Of a stretch of DNA of 64,000 nucleotides, positions 29,878-39,063 are shown piece by piece. The notes below the pieces were generated by a model. That model did not search any database and had not been told where the DNA came from. It saw only the letters and a program-made list of their open reading frames with translations. Every line of letters starts with the position of its first letter. The stretch's first letter is position 1. This DNA comes from Tundrisphaera sp051175315 (lineage in GTDB: Bacteria > Planctomycetota > Planctomycetia > Isosphaerales > Isosphaeraceae), in assembly GCF_051175315.1 (NCBI RefSeq), contig NZ_CP195100.1, forward strand, positions 2,914,001 to 2,978,000. The letters are read 5' to 3'. A program made the position numbers and the translations under genes.

Positions 29878-29906
29878 TTGCGGAGCCGGCCGGGCAGGGC
29901 TACGAT
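29878..29906 (+). promoter_or_regulatory. Candidate hisA promoter
   Basis: TTGCGG (29878-29883), a 17-nt spacer and TACGAT (29901-29906), 43 nt before the hisA ATG. The same hexamers and spacing recur elsewhere in the window. Confidence 0.45.
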
Positions 29907-29948
29907 TCGAGGTTGTGCGAGGTGGTTTCGGCAGTTGCGGGGCGAATC

Positions 29949-30671
29949 ATGCAGATCATTCCGGCGATCGATCTTCGGGGAGGCCGCTGCGTCCGTCTCC
30001 AGCAGGGGGACTACGGGCGCGAGACCGTCTTCGGCGACGATCCGGCGGCGATGGCCGCGAAGTGGGAGTCCGAGGGGGCGTCGCGGATCCACCTGGTGGA
30101 CCTCGACGGCGCCAAGGACGGCCGGCCGGTCAACGGCGACGCCGTCCGCGCGATCCTCGCCCGCGTCAAGGTCCCGTGCCAGCTGGGCGGCGGCGTCCGC
30201 GACGAGGCGACCATCGCCTCCTGGCTCGAAGCCGGGCTGGACACCGTGATCGTCGGCACCCGCGCCCTGCAGGATCCGGCCTGGTTCCGCGAGATGGCCG
30301 CCAAGTACCCCGGGCGGCTGACCCTGGGCTTGGACGCCAAGGACGGGCGGGTGGCGACCGGGGGCTGGCTCGACGTCTCGTCGGTCGAGGCCACCGCCCT
30401 GGCCACGCAGTTCGATGACCTCCCGCTGGCGGCGGTCGTGTACACCGACATCGCCTGCGACGGGATGCTGCAAGGGCCCAACGTGGCCATGACCGAGGCG
30501 CTGGCCCGCACCCTCCGGACGCCGGTCACGGCCTCCGGCGGCGTGGGCACCCTGGAAGACCTGGCGGTGCTGGCGACCACGCCGGTGGCCGCCTGCATCG
30601 TCGGACGGGCCTTGTACGAAGGGCGTTTCACGCTCCCCGAGGCGCGGGAACGCGCCGGCGACCGGACCTAG
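29949..30671 (+). CDS. hisA: Phosphoribosylformimino-5-aminoimidazole carboxamide ribotide isomerase HisA
   Basis: A 240-residue TIM-barrel enzyme of histidine biosynthesis. It performs the Amadori rearrangement of ProFAR to PRFAR, the substrate of HisHF. The catalytic Asp pair is visible: Asp8 in IPAIDLRGG and the second in VYTDIACDGM. Phosphate-binding glycines are in QLGGGVRD and ASGGVG. Length is normal. It sits downstream of an inverted-repeat element and its own promoter candidate, so it appears to be transcribed separately from hisH. The 120 nt to the next gene leave co-transcription with the EF-G paralog possible but unproven. Confidence 0.97.
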   Translation: MQIIPAIDLRGGRCVRLQQGDYGRETVFGDDPAAMAAKWESEGASRIHLVDLDGAKDGRPVNGDAVRAILARVKVPCQLGGGVRDEATIASWLEAGLDTVIVGTRALQDPAWFREMAAKYPGRLTLGLDAKDGRVATGGWLDVSSVEATALATQFDDLPLAAVVYTDIACDGMLQGPNVAMTEALARTLRTPVTASGGVGTLEDLAVLATTPVAACIVGRALYEGRFTLPEARERAGDRT

Positions 30672-30791
30672 GCACCCGACGCGGGCCTCGTCGACCCGCG
30701 CCCGGCTCTTTCCCATCATCGAACAGGTGCCACGCGCCCCCTCGCCGGTCAGTCGCGGATTCACCAAGCTCACCCCTTGGGAGGCCGACGC

Positions 30792-32882
30792 ATGACCACG
30801 ACCTATCACATCGCCGATATCCGCAACATTGCCCTGGCCGGACACGGGGCGTCGGGCAAGACCAGTTTGGCCGACGCCCTCCTGTTCGCCGCCGGGGCCA
30901 TCGATCGCCGGGGCTCGGTCGACGACGGCACGAGTCCGACCGACGCCGAGGATGAGGAGCGGCGCCGGCACTTCACCATCGACTGCCACCCGCTCCACTG
31001 CGAGTGGGCCGGCCGGCAGGTCCACCTGCTCGACTCGCCCGGCTATCCCGACTTCATCGGCCACGCCCTGGAGGCCCTGGCCGCCGTCGAGAACGTGGTC
31101 CTGGCCGTCTCGGCCACCGCCGGGGTCGAGGCCCAGACCCGGCGGATCGAGCAGGAGGCCACCCGGCTCCGGCTCGGCGGCCTGATCGCCATCACCAAGA
31201 TGGACGCGGATTCCGCCGACTTCCTCCGCACCCTGGATGCGATCCGCGAGGCGTTCGGCCCGCGCTGCGTCCCGTTCTTCGTCCCCATCGGCGAAGGGCG
31301 GACGTACCGGGGCGTCGTGGACGTGCTCGACCCGCCCGACGGGGCCGAGTGCGAAGACTGCCCGATGTCGCCGGCCGACGCCTACCAGATGCTCGTCGAG
31401 CAGATCGTCGAGACCGACGAGGAGCTGATGGCCCTCTACCTGGAGGGGGAGGCGATCGAGCCCCAGCTGCTCCGCGAGGCCGCGCACCGCGCGGTGGCCA
31501 CCGGCATGCTCGTGCCCGTCGCCTGCGTCTCCGCCCGCAAGGAGATCGGCGTCCGCGAGCTGCTCGACCTGCTCGCCGAGATCAGCCTGACGCCCGAGGA
31601 GCTGCACCGCTTCGGCCATCGCGGGGCGGACGAAGACGAGGTCGAGCTGGAGCCGTTGGAGGACGGCGAGCTGGTGGCCCAGGTCTTCAAGACGACGAAT
31701 GACCTGTTCGTGGGCAAGCTCAGCGTCCTGCGGATCCACTCCGGCCGGATCACCCACGATACCACCCTGGTCAACCTCCGCACCGGCAAGAGCAGCAAGC
31801 CCGGCCACCTGTATCGGCTCCAGGGCAAGGCCCAGGAGGAGGTCAAGGAGGCGATCGCCGGCGACATCGTGGCCGTGCCCAAGTGCGAGGACCTCCACAT
31901 CTCCGACACCGTGACCGCCCTGTCCGGGGGCAACGGCAACGGCAACGGCCACGCGGCCCACATCGCGCTCGACCCGATCCACTTCCCCACGCCGATGGTC
32001 CCCCGCGCCGTGGACCCCCGGGCCCGCGAGGACGAGCCCAAGATCGCCGCCGGCCTGGCCCGGATCGCCGACGAGGACCCCACCTTCCAGGTCCGGCGCG
32101 ACGCCCAGACCCACGAGCTGGTGATCTCGGGCATGAGCGAACTGCACCTCGACGTGATCCGCAACCGGCTCAAGTCCCGGTACAAGATCGACATCGACAC
32201 CCACATCCCCCAGGTCGCCTACCTGGAGACGATCGCCGGCGAGGCCGAGGCCCACCACCGCCACAAGAAGCAGACCGGCGGCCGGGGCCAGTTCGCCGAC
32301 GTCCAGCTCCGGGTCCGGCCCCGCGCCCGGGGCGAGGGGTTCTCGTTCATCGACGCGACCAAGGGGGGGGTGATCCCCAACCAGTTCATCCCGGCGATCG
32401 AGAAGGGGGTGCGGGAGCAGCTGGAGAAGGGGGTCATCTCCGGCAACCCGGCCGTGGACGTGGAGGTCGAGGTCTTCTTCGGCTCGCACCACGCGGTGGA
32501 CAGCTCCGAGGCGGCGTTCAAGACGGCCGGGGCGGCGGCCTTCCGCAAGGCGTTCGCGGCGGCCCGGCCGGTCCTGCTGGAGCCGGTCGTGGCGCTGGAG
32601 GTGGCGGCCCCGCTCGACAAGTTCGGCGACCTCGCCGCCGACCTCGCCACCCGACGCGGGCACATCACCGGCATGGATACCCTGAGCGGCCAGCAGCAGG
32701 TGATCCGGGCCACGGTCCCCCTGGCGGAGGTGCTCCGCTACGGCACCGACCTCAAGAGCCTGACGGCCGGGCAGGGTAGCTTCGCCATGGAGTTCCTCGC
32801 CCACGAGCCGGTCCCGCCCCAGGTCCAGCAGGCGATCGTCGATCGCTGGGCCCGCTCGCGGGCGGGGGTCGAGGAGGATTGA
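30792..32882 (+). CDS. Elongation factor G-like translational GTPase (EF-G2-type paralog)
   Basis: A 696-residue five-domain EF-G-type GTPase. The P-loop is GHGASGKT (residues 17-24), not the GHVDHGKT of canonical EF-G. Switch II is DSPGYPDF (81-88), with Tyr85 where EF-G has the catalytic His. The base-recognition motif is ITKMD instead of NKMD. Domains II to V are present, including GMSELHLDVIRNRLK and the domain IV segment KKQTGGRGQFADVQL. These changes mark the EF-G-like/EF-G2 group, whose role is not fully known. A GNGNGNGH insert lies in domain II (about residues 381-388). GGGAGG before the ATG at 30792 fixes the start. It is unlikely to be the main translocase. Confidence 0.92.
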   Translation: MTTTYHIADIRNIALAGHGASGKTSLADALLFAAGAIDRRGSVDDGTSPTDAEDEERRRHFTIDCHPLHCEWAGRQVHLLDSPGYPDFIGHALEALAAVENVVLAVSATAGVEAQTRRIEQEATRLRLGGLIAITKMDADSADFLRTLDAIREAFGPRCVPFFVPIGEGRTYRGVVDVLDPPDGAECEDCPMSPADAYQMLVEQIVETDEELMALYLEGEAIEPQLLREAAHRAVATGMLVPVACVSARKEIGVRELLDLLAEISLTPEELHRFGHRGADEDEVELEPLEDGELVAQVFKTTNDLFVGKLSVLRIHSGRITHDTTLVNLRTGKSSKPGHLYRLQGKAQEEVKEAIAGDIVAVPKCEDLHISDTVTALSGGNGNGNGHAAHIALDPIHFPTPMVPRAVDPRAREDEPKIAAGLARIADEDPTFQVRRDAQTHELVISGMSELHLDVIRNRLKSRYKIDIDTHIPQVAYLETIAGEAEAHHRHKKQTGGRGQFADVQLRVRPRARGEGFSFIDATKGGVIPNQFIPAIEKGVREQLEKGVISGNPAVDVEVEVFFGSHHAVDSSEAAFKTAGAAAFRKAFAAARPVLLEPVVALEVAAPLDKFGDLAADLATRRGHITGMDTLSGQQQVIRATVPLAEVLRYGTDLKSLTAGQGSFAMEFLAHEPVPPQVQQAIVDRWARSRAGVEED

Positions 32883-32887
32883 CCGCG

Positions 32888-32916
32888 TTGCGGGCCGGCC
32901 CGGGCCGGGCTATAAG
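32888..32916 (+). promoter_or_regulatory. Sigma70-type promoter
   Basis: TTGCGG (32888-32893), exactly 17 nt, then TATAAG (32911-32916). It lies 57 nt before the ATG at 32974 and just after the stop of the EF-G paralog, so the membrane-protein gene probably has its own promoter. Confidence 0.5.
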
Positions 32917-32973
32917 GGGGCGGAGGCGGCCCGATCTCGGCCGGCCGCCCGTCCCCCCTCTCGGACTCGACCG

Positions 32974-34959
32974 ATGGCCACCGATTCCTACGAGATCGAC
33001 GCGCCGGGCCCCGCCCCGGACCCCGCACCCGCGCCCCGGGCCGCCCCGGCCCGCCCGGCGGGTCCCCCTTCGGCCCTCCCCGGATGGTTCGCCATCGCCG
33101 CGGCGGCGGCGATCGGCCTGATCCACGTCGCCGCGATCTGGCTGGCGCTGGGGAAGACGGCCGGGATCCGGTCCGACTGGCCGCCGCTGATGCACGACCA
33201 CGGCTTCCAGTTCCACCACGGGATCACCGCCCGCGAATTCCTCCGGCAGACGGGGACGACGGCCGGGTACGACCCGAGCTTCATGGGCGGGTATGCCATG
33301 AGCGTCCTGTCCGGGCCGTCGACGACGCTCACCGGGCTGGGGATGCTGTGCCTGCCGGGGGGCCCGGCCCTGTCCTACAAGCTCGGCGTCCTGATCCTGG
33401 GCGGGGGGGCGATCTCGCTGGTGGCCCTGGCCGCGGCCCTGATGGGGGCCCGCCCGGCGGCCGTGGCGGTGTCCGCCCTCCTGTTCCTGGCCTACTTCTG
33501 GACCGGCCCGCCGATCGGGTATGCGGAACTGGGGATGCTGCCCTACGTGATCTCGGTGCCGGCCGGGCTGGTGGCCGTGGCCTCGCTGGCGGCCTACCTG
33601 GATCGGGGCGGGTTCGGCCGCTGGGCCGGTGCCTGCGCCGCCTGCTCGTTGGTGTTCCTCTGCCACCTGACCAGCCCCATGCTGGTGGGCCCGGCGGGGC
33701 TGCTGGCCTACGCCGTGGCGGCGGTCCGAGGGCATCGCTCGGGCCGGCCCCTGCCGATCGCGCGGCACCTGGGCCTGTGGGGGATGGTGCCGGTGATCCT
33801 CCTGGTCAACGCCTTCTGGTATCTGCCGGGATTCGCCCTGCTGGAGACCAAGGGGCCGGCCGGCATCGCCCCGTTCGTCCACACCGAGCCGTTCTGGCGG
33901 AGGGTCGCGGAGATCTTCTGGTCGGAAGGGCCGATCGACCCGATCCTGCTCGGGCTGGGCGCCGTCGGCGTGATGACCCTGGCCCGGCGCCGCCCGGTGG
34001 TCGCGGCGGCCCTGGGCGGGTTCCTCCTGATCGGCTTCCTCTGGGGCTATCCGGCCGGCATGTTCCGGTCGCTCGACGAGTTCCAGCCCGGCCGGCACAC
34101 GTATGCCTGCTTCACGGCCGGGTGCATCGCCTCCGGGATCGGGCTGGTCGAGATCCTCGCCCGGCTCCGCGACCCGGCGCGGGGGCGGCTGGACGTCGCG
34201 GTCGCGGCGCTCGCGGTGATGATCGGCGTCCGCGTCGTCGGCCCGTCGATCGATCACTCGGCCCGGACGCGCCTCTTCACCCCGTCCCCGGTCCTCTCCA
34301 ACAGCCCGCACCCCGGGGCCCTGGCCATGGTCGATTCGATCCGCCGCCACGTCGCGCCCGGGGAACGCCTCCTGTACGAGGAATCCGGGCTGGGCGCGGA
34401 CCCCTTCGACGGCCGGCACTACAGCGCCCTGCTCCCCTGGCTGGCGGGGGTCGAGGTGATCGGCGGCCCCTACCTCCACATGGCCCTGAAGTCGAATTTC
34501 ACCCAATTCGGCGAGGGGAAGATCTTCGGGTCGAAGGACTGGAGCCGCGAGCATTTCGAACGCTACGCCCGGCTCTATCGCCCCTCCGCGATCGCCTGCT
34601 GGAGCCGCGACGCCGTCCGGTTCTGCCGGGCCAACCCCGACCTGATCCGGATCGTGGACGAAAGCGGACCGGTGCTGATCGGCCGGGTGATCGGGTTCGA
34701 GGGGGCGACGATCCGGGGCACGGCCGCCGTGGAAGCCCGGCCCGGCCGCCTGGTCGTCCGCGACGCGAAGCCCGGCCCCGACGGCCTGGTCGTCCTCCGC
34801 TACCACCACACGCCCCGCCTCCGGGCCACCCCGCCGGCCGTGATCGAGCCGATCACGCTGGAGGCCGACCCGGTCCCGTTCATCGGCCTCCGCGCCGACA
34901 CGCCGGGGCCGATCACCATCGAGCTGGTCGCGCCCCCCGCGTCCTGGTTCCGCCGATGA
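32974..34959 (+). CDS. Large polytopic membrane protein, GT-C-like, function unknown
   Basis: A 661-residue protein. It begins with a Pro/Ala-rich cytoplasmic stretch (about 10-35), has about ten transmembrane segments (from about 38 to 420), then a soluble C-terminal domain (about 440-661) predicted on the outer face. The first outer loop is long and contains LMHDHGFQFHHGITAREFL, which resembles the acidic/His loop of YfhO/GT-C membrane proteins. The soluble part includes LYEESGLGADPFDGRHYSALLPWLAG, a segment similar to the C-terminal regions of membrane glycosyltransferase-like proteins. Catalysis cannot be shown. It has its own promoter candidate 57 nt upstream. Confidence 0.78.
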   Translation: MATDSYEIDAPGPAPDPAPAPRAAPARPAGPPSALPGWFAIAAAAAIGLIHVAAIWLALGKTAGIRSDWPPLMHDHGFQFHHGITAREFLRQTGTTAGYDPSFMGGYAMSVLSGPSTTLTGLGMLCLPGGPALSYKLGVLILGGGAISLVALAAALMGARPAAVAVSALLFLAYFWTGPPIGYAELGMLPYVISVPAGLVAVASLAAYLDRGGFGRWAGACAACSLVFLCHLTSPMLVGPAGLLAYAVAAVRGHRSGRPLPIARHLGLWGMVPVILLVNAFWYLPGFALLETKGPAGIAPFVHTEPFWRRVAEIFWSEGPIDPILLGLGAVGVMTLARRRPVVAAALGGFLLIGFLWGYPAGMFRSLDEFQPGRHTYACFTAGCIASGIGLVEILARLRDPARGRLDVAVAALAVMIGVRVVGPSIDHSARTRLFTPSPVLSNSPHPGALAMVDSIRRHVAPGERLLYEESGLGADPFDGRHYSALLPWLAGVEVIGGPYLHMALKSNFTQFGEGKIFGSKDWSREHFERYARLYRPSAIACWSRDAVRFCRANPDLIRIVDESGPVLIGRVIGFEGATIRGTAAVEARPGRLVVRDAKPGPDGLVVLRYHHTPRLRATPPAVIEPITLEADPVPFIGLRADTPGPITIELVAPPASWFRR

Positions 34960-35096
34960 TCGGGCGGGGTTCGCGCTAAGGGTTGGACGGCCCGAGGATT
35001 GCGTGTGGGTGCCCGGAATCGTCCGCCCCGACGATCCTCGGCGGTCCGCCCGCGCGAGGATCGCCGGGGCCCCTCCGCCGCATCCCGAGGCCCTTC

Positions 35097-36947
35097 ATGA
35101 CCGAGTCCCCGTCCGCGATCCCCTCGGCGACGAGCCTGGAGCGCGTCCAGAAGCCGTTCTATCGCCTGGCCTTGCTGGTCCTGATCGTCATCATCCTCCA
35201 CTCGATGCAGGTCGTCCTGGTGCCGGTCGCGCTGGCGGTCCTGCTCGCGTTCGCCCTGTCCGGCCCGGCCGACTTCCTGGAAGAACGGGCCGGCCTGAAG
35301 CGATACGTCTCCGTGCCGATCGTCATGATCGGGTCGCTGGCCCTGATGGGGACGGCCGCCTGGGTGGCGGGCGCCCAGTTCCGGTCCCTGGCGGCCGAGA
35401 TCCCCAAACATCGGGAGAACCTCGACCGCAAGCTGGACCCGCTCTACAAGCTCGCCGAGGGGCTGGAACAGCTCGAAAACTTCGGGGCGAAGCCCGACGT
35501 CGAGAAGAGGAAGGAGAAGGCGACCGGCGACGTCCCGACCCCGGTCGAGGTCAAGCCCCCCGGATCGTCCGGGCTCTCGTGGCTCCCGACCGTGGCCCAG
35601 CCGATCGTCGAGACGTTGGCCACCACCTTCCTGGTGCTGGTGCTGACCACCTTCTTCCTGGCCCAGCGCGAGTCGCTGCGCGACCGCCTGCTCGGCCTCG
35701 TCGGCCGGACCCAGATGACCGGGACCACGCGGGCCCTGGAGGACGCCGGCCGCCGCGTCGGGCAATACCTGCTCCTGCAGCTGGGGACCAACGCCGTGGT
35801 CGGCGTCGGGGTGGGCGTCGGCCTGGCGCTGATGGGCGTGCCCTATGCCCCGCTGTGGGGGCTGTTGACCACGCTCCTCCGGTTCCTCCCGTATGTCGGG
35901 ATCTGGCTGTCGGCCCTCGGACCGATCCTCCTGAGCGTCGCCCTGTCGCCGGGGTGGACCCAGCCGTTCCTGATCCTCGGCCTCTACGTCGCGCTCGACC
36001 TGCTGATGGCCAACGTGGTCGAGCCCCTGCTGTTCAGCCACGGGACCGGGGTCTCGCCGGTCGCCCTGCTGATCGCGGCGGTGTTCTGGGCGTGGCTCTG
36101 GGGCTCGGTCGGGCTGCTGCTGGCCACGCCCTTGACGGTCTGCCTGGTGGTGCTGGGCAAGCACATCCCGTCGCTCAAATTCCTGAGCCTCCTGCTGGGG
36201 GACGAGTCGAACTTCGACCAGGCCACCCGCTATTACGACCGCCTGCTCGCCCGCGACTACGACGAGGCGGCGATCATGCTCAAGGACTACGCCAGGGACC
36301 GGACCGCCGACGACGTGTATGACGACGTGATCCTGCCGGCGCTGGCCCAGGCCAAGACCGACCGCGAGCAGCGCGACTTGACGGAAGAGCAGGAGCGGTC
36401 GATCTACGACGTGACCGGCGAGATGGTCAAGATGATGAGCCGGCGTCCCGCCTCGCCGACCGCCCCGGCCCCCACCCTCCGGGTCCTGGGCTGTGCCGTG
36501 AAGGGGCAGGCCGACGTCCTGGCCCTGGACATGCTCCGCGACGCCCTGGAGCCGGCCGGCGCCGAGGTGATCGTGGCCACCCCGGAGTTGCTCGCCGAGG
36601 CGATCGAGAAGGAGGCCAGCACCCGCAAGACCGTCGCGGTCTGCCTCACCGCCCTGTCGCCGGGCGGGCTGTCGCAGTCGGCCGACATCTGCCGGGCGAT
36701 CAAGGCGAAGTTCCCCGACGTCCAGATCACGGTGGCCCGCTGGGGCCAGTCCGGCGACACCACCCAGACGGCCGACTACCTCAAGGCCGCCGGCGCCGAC
36801 CGGATCGGCTGGACCCTCAAGGAGGTCAAGGCGGAACTCACCGCCTCCGAGAAGACCAGCCCCACCGGCAACGCCGACGCCGCCGGCAAGGCGAGCCCCT
36901 CGACGCCGCCCGGGCCCCGGTCGAATCGCCGGAACCGCAAGCGTTGA
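35097..36947 (+). CDS. AI-2E-family (PerM-like) permease with C-terminal B12-binding-like domain
   Basis: A 616-residue fusion. Residues about 20-365 form an AI-2E/PerM-family permease with seven to eight membrane segments, a coiled-coil-rich loop (about 100-160, HRENLDRKLDPLYKLAEGLEQLE) and the conserved LRFLPYVGIWLSALGP. A helical linker follows (about 365-460). The C-terminal part (about 465-595, LRVLGCAVKGQADVLALDMLRDALEPAGAEV) has the alternating strand-helix pattern of cobalamin-binding-type Rossmann domains. It lacks the DxHxxG cobalamin ligand motif, so B12 binding is doubtful. It probably exports or exchanges a small solute, with the cytoplasmic domain regulating it. GAGG precedes the ATG. 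Confidence 0.85.
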   Translation: MTESPSAIPSATSLERVQKPFYRLALLVLIVIILHSMQVVLVPVALAVLLAFALSGPADFLEERAGLKRYVSVPIVMIGSLALMGTAAWVAGAQFRSLAAEIPKHRENLDRKLDPLYKLAEGLEQLENFGAKPDVEKRKEKATGDVPTPVEVKPPGSSGLSWLPTVAQPIVETLATTFLVLVLTTFFLAQRESLRDRLLGLVGRTQMTGTTRALEDAGRRVGQYLLLQLGTNAVVGVGVGVGLALMGVPYAPLWGLLTTLLRFLPYVGIWLSALGPILLSVALSPGWTQPFLILGLYVALDLLMANVVEPLLFSHGTGVSPVALLIAAVFWAWLWGSVGLLLATPLTVCLVVLGKHIPSLKFLSLLLGDESNFDQATRYYDRLLARDYDEAAIMLKDYARDRTADDVYDDVILPALAQAKTDREQRDLTEEQERSIYDVTGEMVKMMSRRPASPTAPAPTLRVLGCAVKGQADVLALDMLRDALEPAGAEVIVATPELLAEAIEKEASTRKTVAVCLTALSPGGLSQSADICRAIKAKFPDVQITVARWGQSGDTTQTADYLKAAGADRIGWTLKEVKAELTASEKTSPTGNADAAGKASPSTPPGPRSNRRNRKR

Positions 36948-36962
36948 TCCTTGATGCGGAGG

Positions 36963-37958
36963 TCAGGGCGTGGGCACCTCGACTTCCGCCAGGTAGATGT
37001 TCGCCTTCCCCTCGTGGGACGAGTAGTACGACACCCAGAGCTTGCCGTCGTGCCAGGCCAGGCCGGGGTAGCTGGTGTCGCCGCCCGAGGGGAGGGGGAG
37101 GAACTCGGCGAGCTTGCCGGACTCGGGGTCGAGCCAGCACAGGGCGGTGCGGACCTTGCCGTCGTGGAGCCGGACGCCGGCCACGATCCGGCCGTCGGGC
37201 AGGGCCAGCATCGCGGGGCCGCCGAACCGCACGCCCAGGTCGGTCCAGGTCCAGTCGGTGTAGGGGGGGCGGGACCGGCCGAGCTGGCCGCTCGCCTCCT
37301 TGCCGTCGCGGCGGAGCAGGCACAGGGCCGACCCGTCCGGGCGGAAGAGCAGGGCCGACTCGTTGGGGAAGCCCCGGTCGAACAGGGTCGGCACCAGCGT
37401 GTCGTAACGGACACCGTCCGCGCTGCGATAGAGCCGGGCGAACCGGGCGGCGCCGGCGCCGGTGCCATAGCCCACGCCGTAGGCGGCCCCGTCGTGCCAG
37501 GCGATCCGCCAGAGCCACACATCCCGCTCGCCGATCGGCGTGGCCTGGCCCCAGTCCTTGCCGTCGCGGGAGAACCACACGAGCGTCTGGTGCTTGCCGA
37601 CGTCGGGCGGGCGGAGGGCCGCCGCCGCCAGGAGCATCAGGCGGCCGTCGGGGTGGATGCTCAGCTTAGCGTCGCGGAGGTCGGAGGTCGCGGACTCGAT
37701 CCGCGCCGCCGAGGCCCAGGCCTTGCCATCCTCGGACGTCAGCACCCGCAGGGCCCCGTCGGGGGCGACGTGCGTCTTCCCCTCGCGGAAGGCGCAGAAC
37801 CAGCGGTCCTGGTAGCGGATCAGGTCGGTGAAGGCGTTGTGCGGGGCCTGGTCCCAGATCCGCCGCACCTCCAGCAGGCGCGGGGCCTGCGGTGCGGGCT
37901 GGGCAAACGCCGGCGCGGGGCAGGCGAGGAGGGCCGTCCAGACGAAGAATCGCCGCAT
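36963..37958 (-). CDS. Secreted sialidase-like (BNR-repeat) protein
   Basis: A 331-residue protein with a signal peptide (residues 1-20, ending AFAQ) and a six-bladed propeller of sialidase/BNR type. Units contain Asp-rich turns with aromatic residues: VLTSEDGKAWASAARI, VWFSRDGKDWGQATPI and LYRSADGVRYDTLVPT. Arginine and acid positions of a true sialidase (FRIP motif, catalytic Tyr/Glu) are only partly evident (FCAFREGKTH), so activity on sialic acid is uncertain and another glycosidase or binding role is possible. The gene is convergent with the AI-2E permease (15 nt apart). Confidence 0.82.
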   Translation of the reverse strand: MRRFFVWTALLACPAPAFAQPAPQAPRLLEVRRIWDQAPHNAFTDLIRYQDRWFCAFREGKTHVAPDGALRVLTSEDGKAWASAARIESATSDLRDAKLSIHPDGRLMLLAAAALRPPDVGKHQTLVWFSRDGKDWGQATPIGERDVWLWRIAWHDGAAYGVGYGTGAGAARFARLYRSADGVRYDTLVPTLFDRGFPNESALLFRPDGSALCLLRRDGKEASGQLGRSRPPYTDWTWTDLGVRFGGPAMLALPDGRIVAGVRLHDGKVRTALCWLDPESGKLAEFLPLPSGGDTSYPGLAWHDGKLWVSYYSSHEGKANIYLAEVEVPTP

Positions 37959-38071
37959 CGCATCGGGCTCCGGGGGTCGGTGGAAGACCCCCAGGATAGC
38001 CCGACGTTCGAGGATCGCAAGGGTCGCCCGGCGAGGACGGATGGATGAAACGCCGGGCGATCCCCGATCGA

Positions 38072-38992
38072 TCAGGCGGCGTTTCGCGACGTCCGCCGAC
38101 GCAGCCCGAGCAGGCCCGCCCCCGCGAGCCCGACGGCCACCATCGCCAGCGAGGCCGGCTCGGGGACGGCACTCGGGGCGATGGCCAGGCCGTACACGTT
38201 GCCGAATTGCGAGCCGAACGACCCCTGCGAGGTCGCCGCGCCGGTGGCCAGGTTGATCGCGTAGAGGCCGGTCGACCCGTTGGCGGTCAGCACGGCGAAG
38301 GCCGAGTTCACGCCGTTGGTCGTGGTGATGTCCAGCCCCGCCAGCTCGTTGAAGTCGAGCACGACGTTGTTGACCCGGATCTGGGCGACCGTGGTCAGCG
38401 TGCCGGCGTTGTTGGCGATGGTGACCAGGGTGTTCCGGTCGTGGTCCAGGCCATACTGGACGGTCGCGTTGGCCCCGGCGAAGTTGTTGGTGTAAGCGTT
38501 ATCGATGATCAACGGCCCCTTGGCCGGGTCCGCGCCGGGGTCGCCCGCGGCGTAGAACAGGCCGGTGGCCGCCGTGGAGGTCGCGTCGTTGGGGTTGAAC
38601 ACGATGTTCTGGGCGCTCTCCGTCACCACCCGCAGCCGGTCGATGGTCGGGTTGAAGTCCATGCCCAGCGAGAAGGTGTTGGTCGCCGTCGCCCCGGTGC
38701 CGCCGCCGACCCGGGTGAGGGCCCCGGTCGAAAGGTTCACGGTGTAATAGCTGTCGGCGAGGTCGCTGTAGCCGTACAGCTGGCCGGTGGCGGTGCGGAA
38801 GTCGATGGCGTCCAGGAACAGGCCGGATTGGAAGAAGCCGACGCGGGACGCGGACCCGGGGCTGCCGGTGTCGAAGCGGATCAGCGACGCCCCGCCGTCG
38901 CCGATCGCGTAGGCGAATTCGGCCGAGGCGGTGCCGGCGGTCAGCAGGCCCAGGGACAGGACGGCCGCCAGGGATGCGAGGGGATGGCGCAT
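38072..38992 (-). CDS. DUF4394 protein with PEP-CTERM sorting signal
   Basis: A 306-residue exported protein. It has a signal peptide (residues 1-24, AGTASA), a DUF4394 body of repeated beta units (YAIGDGGASLIRFDT, DAIDFRTATGQLYGYSD, GLDHDRNTLVTIANNAG), and a C-terminal PEP-CTERM tail: VPEPASL, a hydrophobic helix and RRR. PEP-CTERM proteins are processed and anchored by an exosortase; none is encoded in this window. A surface role is likely. It is co-directional with the ferritin-like gene 71 nt upstream and the ECF sigma factor before it, suggesting one functional unit. Confidence 0.9.
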   Translation of the reverse strand: MRHPLASLAAVLSLGLLTAGTASAEFAYAIGDGGASLIRFDTGSPGSASRVGFFQSGLFLDAIDFRTATGQLYGYSDLADSYYTVNLSTGALTRVGGGTGATATNTFSLGMDFNPTIDRLRVVTESAQNIVFNPNDATSTAATGLFYAAGDPGADPAKGPLIIDNAYTNNFAGANATVQYGLDHDRNTLVTIANNAGTLTTVAQIRVNNVVLDFNELAGLDITTTNGVNSAFAVLTANGSTGLYAINLATGAATSQGSFGSQFGNVYGLAIAPSAVPEPASLAMVAVGLAGAGLLGLRRRTSRNAA

Positions 38993-39063
38993 GATCGGGG
39001 GGACTCCCGGGTGGAGGAATGGCCGCGCCCGGAAAGGGCGCGGCGGTGTGGGATCGGGCCGGA

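Larger units (their letters stand above)
29543..29948. other. 406-bp divergent intergenic region with an inverted-repeat element
   Basis: This separates the HEAT-repeat gene (minus) from hisA (plus). It contains two copies of a hairpin-forming repeat in opposite orientation (29664-29693 and 29787-29816) and a hisA promoter candidate. No gene is evident. Weak similarity between the two copies extends outward (GGGTGTGCC and TTTTGGCAT on the left, mirrored on the right), so each copy may be a diverged element of roughly 60-100 bp. Confidence 0.6.

Noticed and set aside
29745..32804. A 1,019-codon minus-strand frame opposite hisA and the EF-G paralog
   Set aside because: It overlaps two clearly identified enzymes on the plus strand and has shadow composition.
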